A stretch of 64,000 nucleotides of DNA, from positions 69,693,370 to 69,757,369 of the forward strand of contig CM043952.1 of the NCBI GenBank assembly GCA_014529385.2. Reading direction: 5' to 3'. The position numbers were made by a program, and so were the translations under genes. Positions 22,088-34,281 of the stretch are shown here, one piece after another (position 1 is the stretch's first letter; each line of letters opens with the position of its first letter). Origin of the DNA: Adiantum capillus-veneris (Eukaryota; Streptophyta; Polypodiopsida; Polypodiales; Pteridaceae). The notes below the pieces were generated by a model, which saw nothing but the letters and a program-made list of their open reading frames with translations, made no database searches and was not told where the DNA came from.

Positions 22088-22101
22088 AGGTAGGGGATGG
22101 G
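22088..22101 (+). promoter_or_regulatory. Element C polypurine tract
   Basis: AGGTAGGGGATGGG followed by CAAATTA and the 3' LTR. The same PPT and 7-bp spacer precede the C-prime 3' LTR on the other strand. Confidence 0.75.
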
Positions 22102-22108
22102 CAAATTA

Positions 22109-23235
22109 TGTCAGGATTTTTTTGGATCAAGGGATTACGCATCTGTACATACACATGCATGGTGCATCAAATAAAGGATTGCCTATTTTCCTTAGCCAGG
22201 TGGTTATGTGGGGCCCACATGTGTAGAGGTAAGACAGTGTACATAGTGCATCGATTTTCACAATCACCAGTACCAGTATGTTTTTTCTACAATAATGAGG
22301 AGTTTATAGCGTGTAAAAATTCTCGAGGAAGCTATCCGCGGGCCGACGACATGAGGTCAGCAGGTGCGTCAGATGGCATCTAGTGGCGTCAGGAGGGCGA
22401 ACGAGGTCAATATTTGCACGCAGATGAGGACGGACACAACGTGGGTGTTTTCTTGTGAGAGTTACGCAGAAAGGTCATCATTAGGACCAATTTTTGGGGC
22501 CACTTCACGTGGTGGCGAGATGCATTATTGGAAAAAAGCTGAGTGCCAGGTGTGCGGATGATGCAAAAAGGTGACAACTATGCACTGCGAGGTCAGTTTT
22601 TGGCCTGTTCGGGGTCCGTTTGAGGTCATCTAAAAGGCCAAGGGTGCCCAACTAATAAAGCTATGTGTGGGAACTGAAAAAAGAGAGAGAAGACCAGAAA
22701 AAACGTGGAGAAGAGAGGAGGAACAGCCGCAGGTGTGTTTTTGCTCATTTTAGAGCTTGTTTTGGCCTTAAAATGCTCATCCGAGGTCGGATTTGAGCAC
22801 TTTGACATTGTAGACTGGGGTTTTGGGCCGTTCCGGACGCGATGGCGCTGTCCATTTTGCCAAATTCCTCACTCTTTTCTTGCTATTTTTCTGTGTAAGT
22901 TTCTCCTATGAGCGAAGTTTCTGCTCTAGTTTGTGATTGTATCTGGCTTATTTTACCCATATTGTGTGAGCTATTTGCCCCATTGGTGTTGGCCCAAGCT
23001 CAATTGTATCTAAACATCAGAAATTATCCTCTTTTGAGCTGAGTTTTTTGGGTGTGTGTGTGTGTGTCTGTGTGGAGTGGGCAAGTGGATAGTCTCTCTC
23101 CTCTCACTCCAGAGGTGTGTTCGGCCAGGTGTGTTGTGTAAGCCGAGTGGTGCCCCATAGTGTGTATGTGTATCTTGCCAAGAGTGTGTGTGGGGTTGTT
23201 ATAGAGGCGCTGTGTGTGTTTTCATCCCGCTCACA
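22109..23235 (+). repeat. Element C 3' LTR
   Basis: 1127 bp, nearly identical to 14527-15663. Relative to the 5' LTR it lacks 4 bp near 22235 and 8 bp near 23115. Confidence 0.92.
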
Positions 23236-24701
23236 ACGGCATCAGACACACAAAGCGTCAAATAGCTCTCGCGGCCAAACCGCATATCCGTTTGCCACCA
23301 GCTTCACAAGCGTCTTTCCTAGACCATCAACAACCAAGTCCTATGGTGGTAGACCACCACAAATCATCGAAGACATGTAAATGCAACCACGGGTACTTCT
23401 AGAGCGACAAATTGCCAAATGAAGCTCTGGTGAAGCCAAAGTCAACAAAAACCACACAGCAAGGATCCACAAGGGATCGGGAAGCTATGGAGACCAACAT
23501 CAAGAAATTTCATCGCCAAAAAGCACTCCAAAAGTTAGAAAACGGCTCGGAGGCTGTGAAATCCACACAGGGAGTTACTTTTTATCCATTTGACTTTTTT
23601 GTTGAAATTAGACTTAAAAGGGACTCAGGGGGACTAAGGGCAGGCACTAGTGACAAATTCCATGAAAAAATCACCAGGAGACATCCTATGCGTAGGATGT
23701 CTCAAGAGAATTTTTGGGCACAGATCCCAACATTTCTCATCACACACATTTTCCAGAATGACCTTTACATGCTAGCCACCAAGTTTCATCACATTTGGAC
23801 CGAAATTGACCTCATATGCATGAAACCGCAAAGTTAGAGCATAGAGGCAATAATGGGCCGTAGACCTACCAAAACTTGTCCAAATCACATGAAACTTGCA
23901 CAACACATTCACAAGCACATAGCCAACCAATCTGTGTGGTCACCTGGAAAAATTGATGAAGTAGACCTCCTACGCGTAGGATGTCTATTTGACATTTTTG
24001 GCCTACAGAGGGTGTTTGTCCATTCCATATCTAACCACATCATCTTCAAGAGCCCATATACCAAGTTTGAAGCCATTCTAATCATTTTTAATCCCCAACA
24101 CCTTGAAGATACACTTTTTGAGCCCAAAATTACTACACAGGCTCTTACAAGCATCAATTCTTGTCCAAATCAAACTCCAAGAGCATGGCCATGTTCCACA
24201 TGCCAAGGACTACCCACAGAAAAAATCCCAAGCCATTTTGATGAAATAGAAATCCTACACGTAGGATGTCTCTAGCATATTTTTGACCTTCTGTGCAAAG
24301 AGTGACATCATGGGAGCCAATACCATGGTGCAATCAGCCCATATATCAATTTTCAACCCATTTGGACATCACTTGCTACCTGTTATGGACTTTCTACCCA
24401 ATTCATGACCTAAAGCCTGAATCAGCCCAAAAATCCACTTTTTGATGCCCAAATCCAAATCCAAGCACATAGCCATGTTCCACAGGCCAAGGACTACCAG
24501 CATGTCAAGTATAACCCAAATCTGATGAAAAAGATATCCTACGCATAGGATGTCTAAATGAAAATTTTTGGCCAGAATTGCATTGTGAGCACATGCACAG
24601 CTTCACAAGTTCCATTTAAGCTTTATTTTCAATTTTCAAGTCATTTGGATAGATAAAACTCAGTTCTCAGCTGATATAGAAAAAACGCTAAGTTCGGACT
24701 A
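23236..24701 (+). other. Non-coding leader of element D
   Basis: No supportable gene before the ATG at 24702. It holds the 284-bp tandem repeat described separately. It resumes unassigned sequence after element C, which may have inserted into element D upstream of this point. Confidence 0.45.
23681..24553. repeat. Diverged tandem repeat, about 284-bp period, with palindromic core
   Basis: A core like ATCCTACGCGTAGGATGT recurs at 23681, 23965, 24250 and 24534, spaced 284, 285 and 284 bp. In the second copy TCCTACGCGTAGGA is a perfect palindrome; the others differ by one or two bases. Between cores the units are diverged but share blocks, for example CCATGTTCCACA and GCCAAGGACTAC in units two and three. 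The array stops 148 bp before the first ORF of element D. Confidence 0.8.
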
Positions 24702-25712
24702 GTGAGTGCAACACGATCTATGGCAGCCGCAAAGTCACCGGCAAAGAAGAAAAGAATGACCATAAAAGATTACCTAGAAGAGGTAGATCCCTTCGTCATA
24801 CCAGAAGGAACTCTAAAGCCAACAAGCACATGGATCCAAGAAAATCTGCTGGAGTCCAATGATGTAAAGATTTACCAAGGCGTGTTCAAAGACACTGACG
24901 GAAACGTGATAGAGCTACCAATGTTACCGCGAGAGCTCAATAAGTTCGTCAGAAGCAAGATGGTAGAGTATCTAGAAAAGATTGATCTCCACAATTACTT
25001 TGAAGCAGTGCCGGCAGGTATTGACATAAACAGAGTCTGGGAATTTGTGACAACAATAAAATAAGATGGAGTGGCCCGAGTTACAGATCTACAAGGCAAG
25101 CCAGGCACTGAGATTCTAATCACACAAAGAGTGGTGGCAGTTGCACTAGACCTCTCCAACAAGGGGGATAGTGGACCCAAAAGAAGAGACGAAGTAAAGG
25201 TGTACACTGAAAAGAAAGCCAACTATACCTTTGAAGATATTTCCAACCCCAAAGTGGCAATCATGAGTCAGCTGTACAATCAATATTTCTATATGTGTAC
25301 AAAGCGGCCACAAAAGTACAGGATGCCGCCTGCAGCAATTGCCACAACATTCACCTGGGCAATGCAGAAAAACTAGCCAAATATCATCAATTATGCAGCT
25401 TATGTACATGATAATCTGGTAAATATGGGCAACAAGAACCCCACATACATTGTGCCAGGTGAGCTAATCACAAAGGTGATTTATGGTGCATTGCACGCCA
25501 AGGGGAGATGGCCTGATCCTCCATCACAGAACGATTGGCTGAGGCTCAAAGAAGATAAGGAAGATGAGCAGCCAAAAGCACCAAGGGTAGCAACCCGTTT
25601 GAAACTCCGGTTAGAAACTGTGCAAGAAGAGAAACCACAGCAGAAGAAAGGAAAGAAAGATCCGCCAAAGTGCCAGCAAAATAGACGAAATCACAGAAAG
25701 CGGCACGTCTAG
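24702..25712 (+). pseudogene. Element D unrecognised protein, N-terminal part
   Basis: One frame, broken by TAA near 25064 and TAG near 25376, reads through about 337 codons: a basic start (KSPAKKKRMTIKDYLEEVDPF), a globular-looking region (GIDINRVWEFVTTIK, ITQRVVAVALDLSNKG, QLYNQYFYMCTKRPQKY, IATTFTWAMQKN, GELITKVIYGALHAKGRW) and a Lys/Glu/Pro-rich end. I do not recognise the family; no gag, protease, RT or integrase motif is present. The layout loosely recalls the extra ORF of Athila/Ogre-type elements, but this is only a guess. Confidence 0.5.
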
Positions 25713-25770
25713 AGCGGCTGATGGAAAGCTTCAGGGCAGAAAGAGCCCTCAAAGGAGATTTAGATGAGCT

Positions 25771-27360
25771 ATGGAAGCCTTCTCTAGAAGCAATGTCGGG
25801 ACATCCCGAAGGATGCGCAGAGACAGATTCGATGATTACATTAATAATTTTGAGATTATTGATGCCACATTAGAGAATATCCCACATATACCCTTTACAG
25901 AAGAGGAAGTGGAGCAAGTCCAACAGAAACTGCTAGAAGAGCAAGAGGTCCAAGAGAGAGAAAGGAAGACCAAGGTGGAGAGAGATTTCAAGAAAAAGCC
26001 GACAACTCCACCGGCTAGCCTTGAGTCCAGCCCACCGCCCTCACCACCTCCTCGTAGCCCTCCACAAGAAGACAAAGAGGAGCAAGACAAACCAGAAGAA
26101 TATGAAGAGTCCAAGCAATAACAAAGCCAAGAGCAAGAGCCAAAGGAAGAGGCTAAGCCTAAAAGTGGGCAGCCAGAGCCAAATGAATCATACAACACAT
26201 TTCTAGACCTGCTAGCTTTTGGATACACAAAAGAATAGGTTGCCACAGTCGCATTCGACTTGGCAAGCACGGGGAACAAAGAGAAAATGCAAAGCATACG
26301 GTTAGTAGAGCTAAAGGAGATGGCCACTGATACAGTGGACCTGCACCTGCCCACCAATGATTGGGATGTGGTGATGAAAAAGATAACCGAGATAAGAGCA
26401 CAGTCAATGGCTTCAGAAAGTGAAAGGGCCACTCTCAAAGCCACTGAAGTGCAGATAAAGCTGGAAGTTTCCACTTTACAAAAACAAATCCAAAGGCAGA
26501 TAGAGAGAGAAGCAGAGTTGCAAGCCAGTCTGGCAAAGGCATTGCAAAGATGCCAGGAAATGGAAAGAGAAAATCAGGCAGAAACTCAAAGACTGCAAGG
26601 AGCCGAAGAAGAGTATAGACAACTCAGCAAGTCATTGACAGATGCGGAGAGGAAAAGGGATAACCTAACCCTACAACTTGCTGAGGAGTCCAAGGAAGTT
26701 GAGGCCATGAGAAATGCCAAAGAAAAGGCAGAAATAGATCAGGAGGCTAGCCAGGATGAAGTCCTTGAGCTCAAAGACCAACTTAAAGTTAAAGATCAAA
26801 CCATCCAGCAGCTACGGGCATCTCCTGCCAGAGTCAGAGCTACTAGCTCGACTCACACCACTACAAAAAGCCAGATCCATGAAGAACAGATGAAAGATCT
26901 TCTGAAAGAGTTGACTTTAGAGAAAAAGCAAAGGGTGATGATGGCGGAAGGGTCTGTGGTTATGCAAACACACATGGAAGAAGAGCAGAAATCAATGCAA
27001 GATGAGCTAGAAATTATAAATAGAAAGCTCGAGGAGCCGGAGAAGGTAAATGCCGAGTTGAACGACCTCCTTGTGAACATGGGAGAAGAAGCTGAAGCAG
27101 AGAAACAGACGCTCCTAAAGCAGATAGAAGAGTTGAGAGGACAGTAGGCAGAAGAGCAAGCAGGCACAGGGCCGGAAGCCATGGAAGGCATAGACCTAGA
27201 GAATGTGGCAGATCCTGTGGACACACCCATGCAAGAGGAAATCCTATTAGGACCCTCTCAAGAGCCACAAGATCTGACACAAGAAGAGGAAGAGAAGCTA
27301 CATGAGGCCATAGAGGTAGAAATCAGAGAAACGGCCAAGGAATCCTTGGAATGGGAGTGA
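25771..27360 (+). pseudogene. Element D unrecognised protein, coiled-coil part
   Basis: One frame with internal stops at about 26121, 26236 and 27147. After an acidic, Pro-rich segment (PPASLESSPPPSPPP) comes a long heptad-rich region from about 26400 to 27140 (LEVSTLQKQIQRQIEREAEL, LTLQLAEESKEVEAM, VLELKDQLKVKDQTIQQLR), predicted by eye to be a coiled coil of some 200 residues, and an acidic end. Function unknown; self-assembly is plausible. Confidence 0.5.
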
Positions 27361-27497
27361 ATGGCTAAAGCCCTCTCTCCCATATCCGTTGATAAAATAT
27401 GAAGCCGCCATTCAGAAGATCGATGCCAGCAACCTCCGGCATGAATGGCTAAAGCCCTCTCTCCCATATCCTTTGCTAAAATATGAAGCCGCCACCA
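27359..27497 (+). repeat. 84-bp tandem duplication in element D coding region
   Basis: The phrase GAATGGCTAAAGCCCTCTCT occurs at 27359 and again at 27443, with about 55 bp matching after each. The period is 84 bp (28 codons), so it kept the reading frame. Confidence 0.8.
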
Positions 27498-28180
27498 TCA
27501 ACAAGAGGATTCGAGAAGAGCCAACAGTGCCACTCTACACAGTAGATATCTCCCAGCCTGAAGGGGCAAAGTTGATAGTCGACTCCCAGCCGAGGTGGAG
27601 AAAGGCATGGCTGACAAATTATCCACAATACCTAATCCATCTGGTAGAGGTACCCAAACTAATCAGAGATAACCTAAGCTTTTGCCCTCTACCAAGGATA
27701 CGGACGTGGAAGGCCCAGAAGATACTACAAAGAAGCCAACCCACTTGGGTGAACTATCCAAAGCTGCGAGGCTTGAAGGCAGGTGAGAGAATAAGTGTTC
27801 AATACATGGTGAAAACCCTAACGGGTGCCATCAAATTGTTCACTGGCTTGCTTGACCTTTCTTGCATAATGATGAGGAAGATCTTCAAAACCCTTTTCGC
27901 AACCTTCGAGACGTTCAAACCGGGCCAGGTGACAGACGTTATCTTCTTCCTTCAAGATACTTACAGATGTGCATATGATATGTCTGGTCAGCCTTCCAAG
28001 GAGGTGATGCATGCATTGTATCAACGGATAATATTTATGTCATCCTATCACCTCCAGGCCTTTGAAGAAGTGTTCTACACCTGCTTCTTCACCATCAACA
28101 CTGATATATTCGGCCCAACACTGTTGGATTTACATGAAAGATACGAGTTGCTGCTCAAGATGCGCGAAACAAGAAGATGA
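27389..28180 (+). pseudogene. Element D unrecognised protein, C-terminal part
   Basis: 263 codons, in the third frame relative to the coiled-coil part. It is compact and hydrophobic in its second half (LTGAIKLFTGLLDLSCIMM, IFKTLFATFETFKPGQVTD, IIFMSSYHLQAFEEVFYTC), ending LHERYELLLKMRETRR. No family recognised. A PPT and TGTTAG LTR start follow within 40-50 bp, so this is the last coding segment of an LTR element without pol. The frame is open for its full length, but no upstream start is clear. Confidence 0.5.
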
Positions 28181-28218
28181 AGAAGCAGCTCAACAGTCAT
28201 GTCGGGGACAACATGAGC

Positions 28219-28232
28219 AAGGAGGGGGGGAG
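28219..28232 (+). promoter_or_regulatory. Element D polypurine tract
   Basis: AAGGAGGGGGGGAG immediately before TGTTAGAAGC. A purine run directly abutting a TGTTAG end is the classic PPT/3' LTR junction. Confidence 0.75.
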
Positions 28233-28800
28233 TGTTAGAAGCTGGACACACCCTACGGAAACTGACTACTCGACAGATTATCATTTTTTGTAATTATTCA
28301 TTTATTGAGAAAACTAGACATTTCACCTTGTAAATATTGGGGCTTATAGAAGTTTCCAGATTGTATCCTAGTTTTGATAGCTAGATTGAATAGATGGTTG
28401 ATTTGGAACTTTAGGATTTGAGAATTGTAAGGTATTTATACCACGTTTTGACCTTAATGAAAGAACCTTTTGTCATTTTTTTAAAGTTTTGAAGTCTGTG
28501 AGTGAGCGTACTGTGTACGAGAGAGAGTGTGAGCTTCATCTTGACGCTACGTGTGCATCGGTGGTCGGAATCGAGTGCGGAGAAGTGCAGCGTGTTTCCC
28601 CCGACGAGAGCTATGCACCAATACCTACATTGCGTGCGTATGGTCCGGTTTTGCGAGCTCCATCTACAAGCTTTATCTGGTGATTCGATGAGCATACGTT
28701 ATCCGATTTTTCATTGCAGCATATCCACGCGTTCACATTGAGTAGAGCTACACATTTCAGAGCTACACTTTAGATTTTGGAAACAAAGCCTGCAAATTTC
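28233..28800 (+). repeat. Element D 3' LTR (end not resolved)
   Basis: Starts TGTTAGAAGC after the PPT. A TATA-like TATTTATA lies near 28433. Without a 5' copy in the window the far boundary cannot be placed; the end given is approximate. Confidence 0.5.
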
Positions 28801-30583
28801 AGCCAGTCATCCTACGTGTTTTTGCACCGGGTGTTTGGGTTGGGGTTTTGGTTCATAGACCTTAGGGAGAGCGACCTATTGGTGTTACTAGGGTGTCCTT
28901 CAAGTTCTATGGTGTTTAGAGATTGTTTGATGGGTGTTCGGCTCTAGAAAGCGTTGTAGGAAGTTTCCTCTTATGCACTCTTGAAGGCTGTGACTTAGAC
29001 ATTGGGTAGAGACCTCTGTAGGAATTAGTTAGGAGTCGGTCCAGTGTAAGTTGACACCTTATGCTTGCTTCCACGTACCTGCGGGTCGAGCTTCGTCCTT
29101 AGCTGACAAATCTTGTTAGGTGAGTTCTCGCTATGCTGACGTCCGTCGCGGTGTATCCGTCCAACAAACCCTTGCTCATGGCCACATTCTTTCCCTCCTT
29201 TTAGAGTCTCTCTAGCCAATGGTCGAGGTTTCCACCATTCCGCATCTAGCCAGAGTAGCAATGATTCCACTATGAGTGTTATTCATAATTGTGGCCTCAG
29301 GTAGTGCTATATCATTGGCACTCTTCTGGCCATCACCCTTGACTAGCTTGCCGGCGTAAAATTCATGTGTGAAGGTCTCATGATTGACTTTCAACTTCGT
29401 GACCATGCCGTTTCTACCTTCTCCAATGCTTGCAATTTGTGGAAATTCAATGCAAGCCATGCGCATGATGACGAGGTTGCATGGGTCTAAACTTCCTATA
29501 TTGGGCGGCATTGGGACATTGCTAGAGACCTATATAGGCAACACAACCATGAATCAACCACCCTAAACCCTAAACCATAGGTCCACATGAATGTAATTTA
29601 TGATTAACATACACAAGAACGTCCACATGATTATGCATGATGTTAATTATGATTTTTCATATCATAAGAAAATATGTATGAGATGTTTTGAAGCAAAAAT
29701 CTTGCATGTATGAGATGCTATCAATAGGAATGTGACGAAGTCATACAAATACACAATATTTTACAAATTACAAAGAACAATGTAAAGCGTGGTGTCACGT
29801 GTGTATCCCTCTCATTGTAAGGATCTAAGAAAATCCTAAGCACTAGATGGAGGGGTTTTATTCCCGTCGTAAGAGCAAAGGATAAATGTTCGATCTACAC
29901 GCCAAGAACGATCACATTTTAAAAATCAGTAGCTCATTAGAAAATGGTTTTTTTTCCACAAATCATATCTGAGAGAAACTCCTCCATTGTAAGAACCGAA
30001 GATCGTGACTTGATGCATGCCACTGTAATTGTTTTTCATACAAACTTTAGAATCAACAATAAAATTTGCATACGAAGGTCATATTGGGGCATGGATAGCG
30101 CGTGCATGTCTTCGACTAGGTATCCCTTGCGGCCGATGCCTTGGCACGGTGGGGGAATATGTTTCTTTGTAGAGGGGTGCCCAAAGTAGGGCGCCCTTTT
30201 CACTTTTTTTTGGTGACCTTCATGAAGCCATTTGAAACTTCCATGGTGTTCTTAGAGAAGTGCACAGAAAACACAAGATTCACTCGCGCTAGACGTTGCA
30301 GTCCATTTCGACTATCCATGCATAAGCAAGAGTGGTTTCTCAGGATGGGGACACCCCCTTTGGCACCATTCTAGTTTCAAATGGTGCAGGCCGCCACTCA
30401 ATGCTCTACATACTAGGGTTGTTCCCCGCGCTATGTTCTATGCGTGCCTTTGTTCTCGACCCAAGGGTGCTTGACCAAAGTACAAGAAGGATAGAGATCA
30501 ACGAAAAGAGAGGAAAATAAAGAGACCATTCCTCCATGCAATCCATGCTTCTTCCCCGCTCCTCCATGGCCCTTCTCCTTGAT
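28801..30583. other. No recognisable gene
   Basis: Short ORFs only. CCCTAAACCCTAAA at about 29561 is a two-copy telomere-like motif. The part next to 30583 should be internal sequence of the minus-strand LTR element whose PBS is at 30584-30594, but no gag or pol is visible. Confidence 0.4.
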
Positions 30584-30594
30584 CTCTGATACCA
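30584..30594 (-). promoter_or_regulatory. Primer binding site (initiator Met tRNA type), minus strand
   Basis: TGGTATCAGAG on the minus strand, three bases after a CA that ends the adjacent LTR-like segment. Same PBS class as at 9329. Confidence 0.65.
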
Positions 30595-30597
30595 ATA

Positions 30598-30891
30598 TGA
30601 GGACAAAAGGTAACTCTTCCATTGAAACTCCACCCTACTGTATCCTTTTATAGCCAAAGGCCTTGCCATAGGACTACTATATATAGGAATCCTTTTCCAC
30701 ATGGCATTGTTTTAGCCTGAAGCCTCTTGCTCTTAGCCTAAAAACTTAGGATGAAGCTTTTAGCTCCTAGCTCTTAGCAGTATGACCCTTGACCTGACAA
30801 TGACGCTAAGACTACGAAACTTGCAAGGGGTATAGTGTGTGTGCATCAATGGAGACACTTCCCAAATATCCCAATACCATGTTCCATAACA
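30598..30891 (-). repeat. Short LTR (294 bp) on the minus strand
   Basis: On the minus strand it runs from TGTTATGG (30891) to CCTCA (30598), with a CTATAAAAGG TATA box near 30653-30644 and a PBS directly after. The size and PBS suggest a Copia or TRIM-like element. No second LTR was found in the window. Confidence 0.5.
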
Positions 30892-31383
30892 AAGGGAGTG
30901 GGAGCTAAGATGGATCACTGCTTAGGTGCAAAATATGGATGTGTAGATAGGCTCAAAAATTTAAAGGTGAGTTCAATAGATCATCTCTCAGAAATTAACA
31001 TGCTTTAGAAATTGATGTCCATGTGGTAATTTGGATTGTTATAAGTTGTGAAAACTTCACCATTTAATTTGATGTTTGAACTCTTAAGACATCACCGTAG
31101 TATGATTAAGCTTATCATGATTCATTGTCACTCTCTCATATCATCATTAGTAAGTGTATGGACATGATGATAAAGGGTGGGATATCATTTTTAAAGAATG
31201 ATGTCCTGGATCTCCTACTCTATTTTAGTGTGTTGGGGAAATGAGATGATGATAAAATCGCTCCAATTTTCTTCTTGCCAGCACATTTAGCTTGAAATTT
31301 TGTGAAATCTGATTAGGTTTGGTTCCACCACCAAGTTACAACACTACCTCTCATCACACACACTCTACAAGTTCGCACTTTCT

Positions 31384-31471
<88 letters not shown>

Positions 31472-33424
31472 TTAGAGAGAGGGAAAGAGAGATTGGAGAG
31501 CCAATGATAATGTTGGATGGTTGAAATTCATTGATGGTTTCTTTCCCTCACTCTCAATCTCATGTTCACCTAGCTACATTAGTAGACGAAGACCCATATA
31601 ATCTTTTACACGCGGTTAACCCCATGGTTTTTTGGATCTTTGAATGTATAATTTTGAAAGGGTTTAGATGATGTCATAATGGGATCATGGAAAGGGTGTA
31701 TTGTAGCATAGAAATGGAGAGGGTTGTGAGCATTATGTTAATCTATGTTGTTATGACTAAACAAAATTTGAGTGTAGTAATGACTTGGGGTTGCATTGTG
31801 TAAGTTCAAGCTACAATTAGAGAACAATTATGGAAACACTGGTTTATATTTGCTAATACAAAGTGATTAACAGAGAAAGAATGTCTCTTTTATTTCTCAA
31901 ACAATAATAGGTAGATAAAACAGGCCACAAACCATATCCATGCCATTAACAAAGTCCACATGCAATGCTCATACACATGGTGCATCAAATATATCCACTA
32001 CCTAGCACAATATATAGGTGAAAAAAGAGTTAGATAAGCAGGCATCTTTAGGGACGATTACTTCAAAGTATTGCCAGGAAAATTCTCAATGGCACTTTAT
32101 ATAGCTTCGTGTATTCCTTTGCATTAAACAATGTAGTAAGTGAAGATCCCCTTTTTCCTGGAGAGAGAGAGAGAGAGAGAGAGACTCATGCATTAGCATT
32201 TAGATTATAGTAAAGGCAGTTTCTTGGCTCATCGAACAATAAAAAATTTAGACATTATGATTGTAATATTATTTGATATGCGAATCTACAAATCCTCATA
32301 AATTATACAACATGTATACCAGGCTTATACATCCTATCTATAGATCTTAAAACAATTAAGCCATGCTATGAGAACGAAAATGTATCACCATTAAGATGTT
32401 TGCTAACCGATGAGCATCAAAGAATAACTAGCTCAATGAAACAAATATAGTAACTTAAAGCATCCAACAATTACTTAATGTTTCTAAAAGGTTATAAGGA
32501 TAAACACATTGATGTGGGTGTATTTTCATTGGATTATCTGTTGAGAGGGTTTAGATGTCATCTCCTCCATTTTTCTATATGGGATGTCACTATTGATAGT
32601 TAGCTATAGTTGCCTTATCATAGATTTGGAGAATGATCATGGTTAATTATGAAGCATCCAGGAATATATATGGAAATACCTTATCGATGCATAGAGAATG
32701 TTTGCACATGCTGCCACCTTAGGGGGGATGGCATCGAGCAACGACACAACTTTAAACCCACACTTACAATGTTGACTCTATTAGTGCTACCTTCACTATC
32801 TACTGCACCTCACCCCAAATTAGATGGTAGAAAGCTTCAGAAATCACTCAAAGAACATTTCCAAAAGTGTTTTCATGATGGATGTATGTGCATGAACACA
32901 CATGTGCATCCTACTTGTGCCAATGCAAATAGATTAACATCAACATCAATACTTTTCTGAAATGGTTTGGAATGAGTCGTATTTACTCACTGGATCCTTG
33001 TGAAAGTCGTTTGAACTCTTTTCCTTTTTTAAGCCATTCAAAGCTTTGCTTCGACTAGTTGTACGAGATTGTGCCCACTCACCCACACCCTCATGTCTCA
33101 AGCGTTAAGCTGAACCATAGTGGGTGTGCTTAAAGTTACCACTAGGCAAACTTCCTTCGAACAAGTCATTCACACATTTTATTACTCAATATGGTATCCA
33201 AGCAATATGTAGATTGACAAATGCAAAGCAACTCACAAACGTTGATAAAATATTTTGAGGGTACTGGATGTTAAGTTGTGACATCTACGATCTCAAGATA
33301 TTGTAGCCAACATCATAGATCAACAGAAATGTGACAAAATCAATGAGATACCAGCATCTTTGGCCTCGATTTTTTCAACAAGGACTTTCTATCTGGAAAG
33401 ACCCAATCAGATTCCAATACATAG
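30892..33424. other. No recognisable gene; AT-rich with microsatellites
   Basis: Only short unsupported ORFs. It contains the CT/CA microsatellite at 31387-31471 and a shorter GA run at about 32160-32183. Confidence 0.4.
31387..31471. repeat. Compound microsatellite (CT)n(CA)n
   Basis: About 65 bp of CT repeats followed directly by about 20 bp of CA repeats. The ORF through it (Ser-Leu then Thr-His) is an artefact of the repeat. Confidence 0.95.
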
Positions 33425-33590
33425 ATGCCCCCCACACAAGAGGGGGTAAGAGTGGAAGAAGCCACACTTGATTGGACATCTTCTCAAGAGGGGGGAAGAT
33501 GCCCAAAATCTAACTGCACCCTCTTGAGGTGCAGTTAGTGGAGAAGGGAGGGGGTAACTCATAACAATTACCCCTTTTCTGTGTGGGCAT
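33425..33590. mobile_element. MITE-like element with inverted ends
   Basis: The left end ATGCCCCCCACACAAG...GGGGGTAA pairs with the right end TTACCCC...TGTGTGGGCAT. CATAG flanks both sides (33420-33424, 33594-33598), with three extra bases on the right. Inside is a perfect 11-bp stem: CTAACTGCACC (33510) with GGTGCAGTTAG (33538) around a 7-base loop. No coding capacity. Confidence 0.55.
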
Positions 33591-33878
33591 ACTCATAGAT
33601 CCTATCGATCAACAAGCTTCAAGTAAGCATAGTGAAGCATTGATAGCTAGACAGAAAACCTAGATCTACTCAGAACCTAAAGTATTATCTCTTTATTCCC
33701 ACTGCAGTGTCCTCAAACATGCTGTGTTAGTGAATCTCAAGAATATATATATATTCATATCACAAGAAACAACAGATAATAGTGTAATGTCATCACTATA
33801 AATTTGATGTCAAAGCCTTTTTGAGCATAGAAATATGGAAGTGCCATTAATTCAGGATTTACTACAACAAAAAAGGTG

Positions 33879-34035
33879 TCATCGACGTAGATATCGACGC
33901 CCCGCGTCAATATCTACGTCCCTATGAAACTGTCGCTATTTGCGTCGATATCTGCGTGGAAAGGCTTTATTTGCGATGCAGTTATAGACGCAAATAGCGA
34001 CGCAGATATGGACGGATATATAGACGCATATATCG
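33879..34035. repeat. CACTA left subterminal repeats
   Basis: Repeated GACG/CGTC-ATAT words in both directions, including a hairpin: 33886-33900 pairs with 33904-33918 with one mismatch. In characterised CACTA elements such repeats are where the transposon-encoded DNA-binding protein sits. Confidence 0.75.
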
Positions 34036-34281
34036 ACAACCATAATAGAAAAAAAAAATATTGAGCAGAGGGCAGGTAGCCTGGCCTGTGCCTAGTGAAA
34101 AGATGGACACAGCCACCACAACCAAACTTCCTGCCCTCTGCCCAAGAAAGCAAGCAGCACCAAAATCAACCGTGCTCTCGCAAAAATTTCGGCAGAGTTC
34201 CCTTTGTTTTTACATAAACTTTTCAAAAAAAATATATCATGTATACGCCTCCTACATGCTATCCATGTAGGATTTCACATG

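Larger units (their letters stand above)
14527..23235 (+). mobile_element. Element C: full-length Tat/Ogre-like LTR retrotransposon
   Basis: 8.7 kb, bounded by direct LTRs that both start TGTCAGG and end CTCACA. Order: LTR, PBS, small ORF beta, gag, protease, RT with its own RNase H, second archaeal-type RNase H fused to integrase, PPT, LTR. The two LTRs differ at about 30 places by eye, including two small indels. The flanking 4-mers are GCGG (left) and ACGG (right): a target duplication with one mismatch at best. Several stops and frameshifts inactivate it. Confidence 0.9.

Noticed and set aside
14527-23235. Perfect target duplication for element C
   Set aside because: Flanks are GCGG and ACGG; one mismatch, so it is not claimed as exact.
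26260-27147. Host coiled-coil gene (myosin- or kinesin-like)
   Set aside because: No motor or other host domain; frame breaks on both sides, and a PPT/LTR follows 1 kb downstream, so it is part of element D.
29212-29511. Minus-strand ORF of 99 codons as a host gene
   Set aside because: No recognisable domain, no promoter or conserved context; likely chance.
29558-29576. Plant telomere repeat
   Set aside because: Only two CCCTAAA units.
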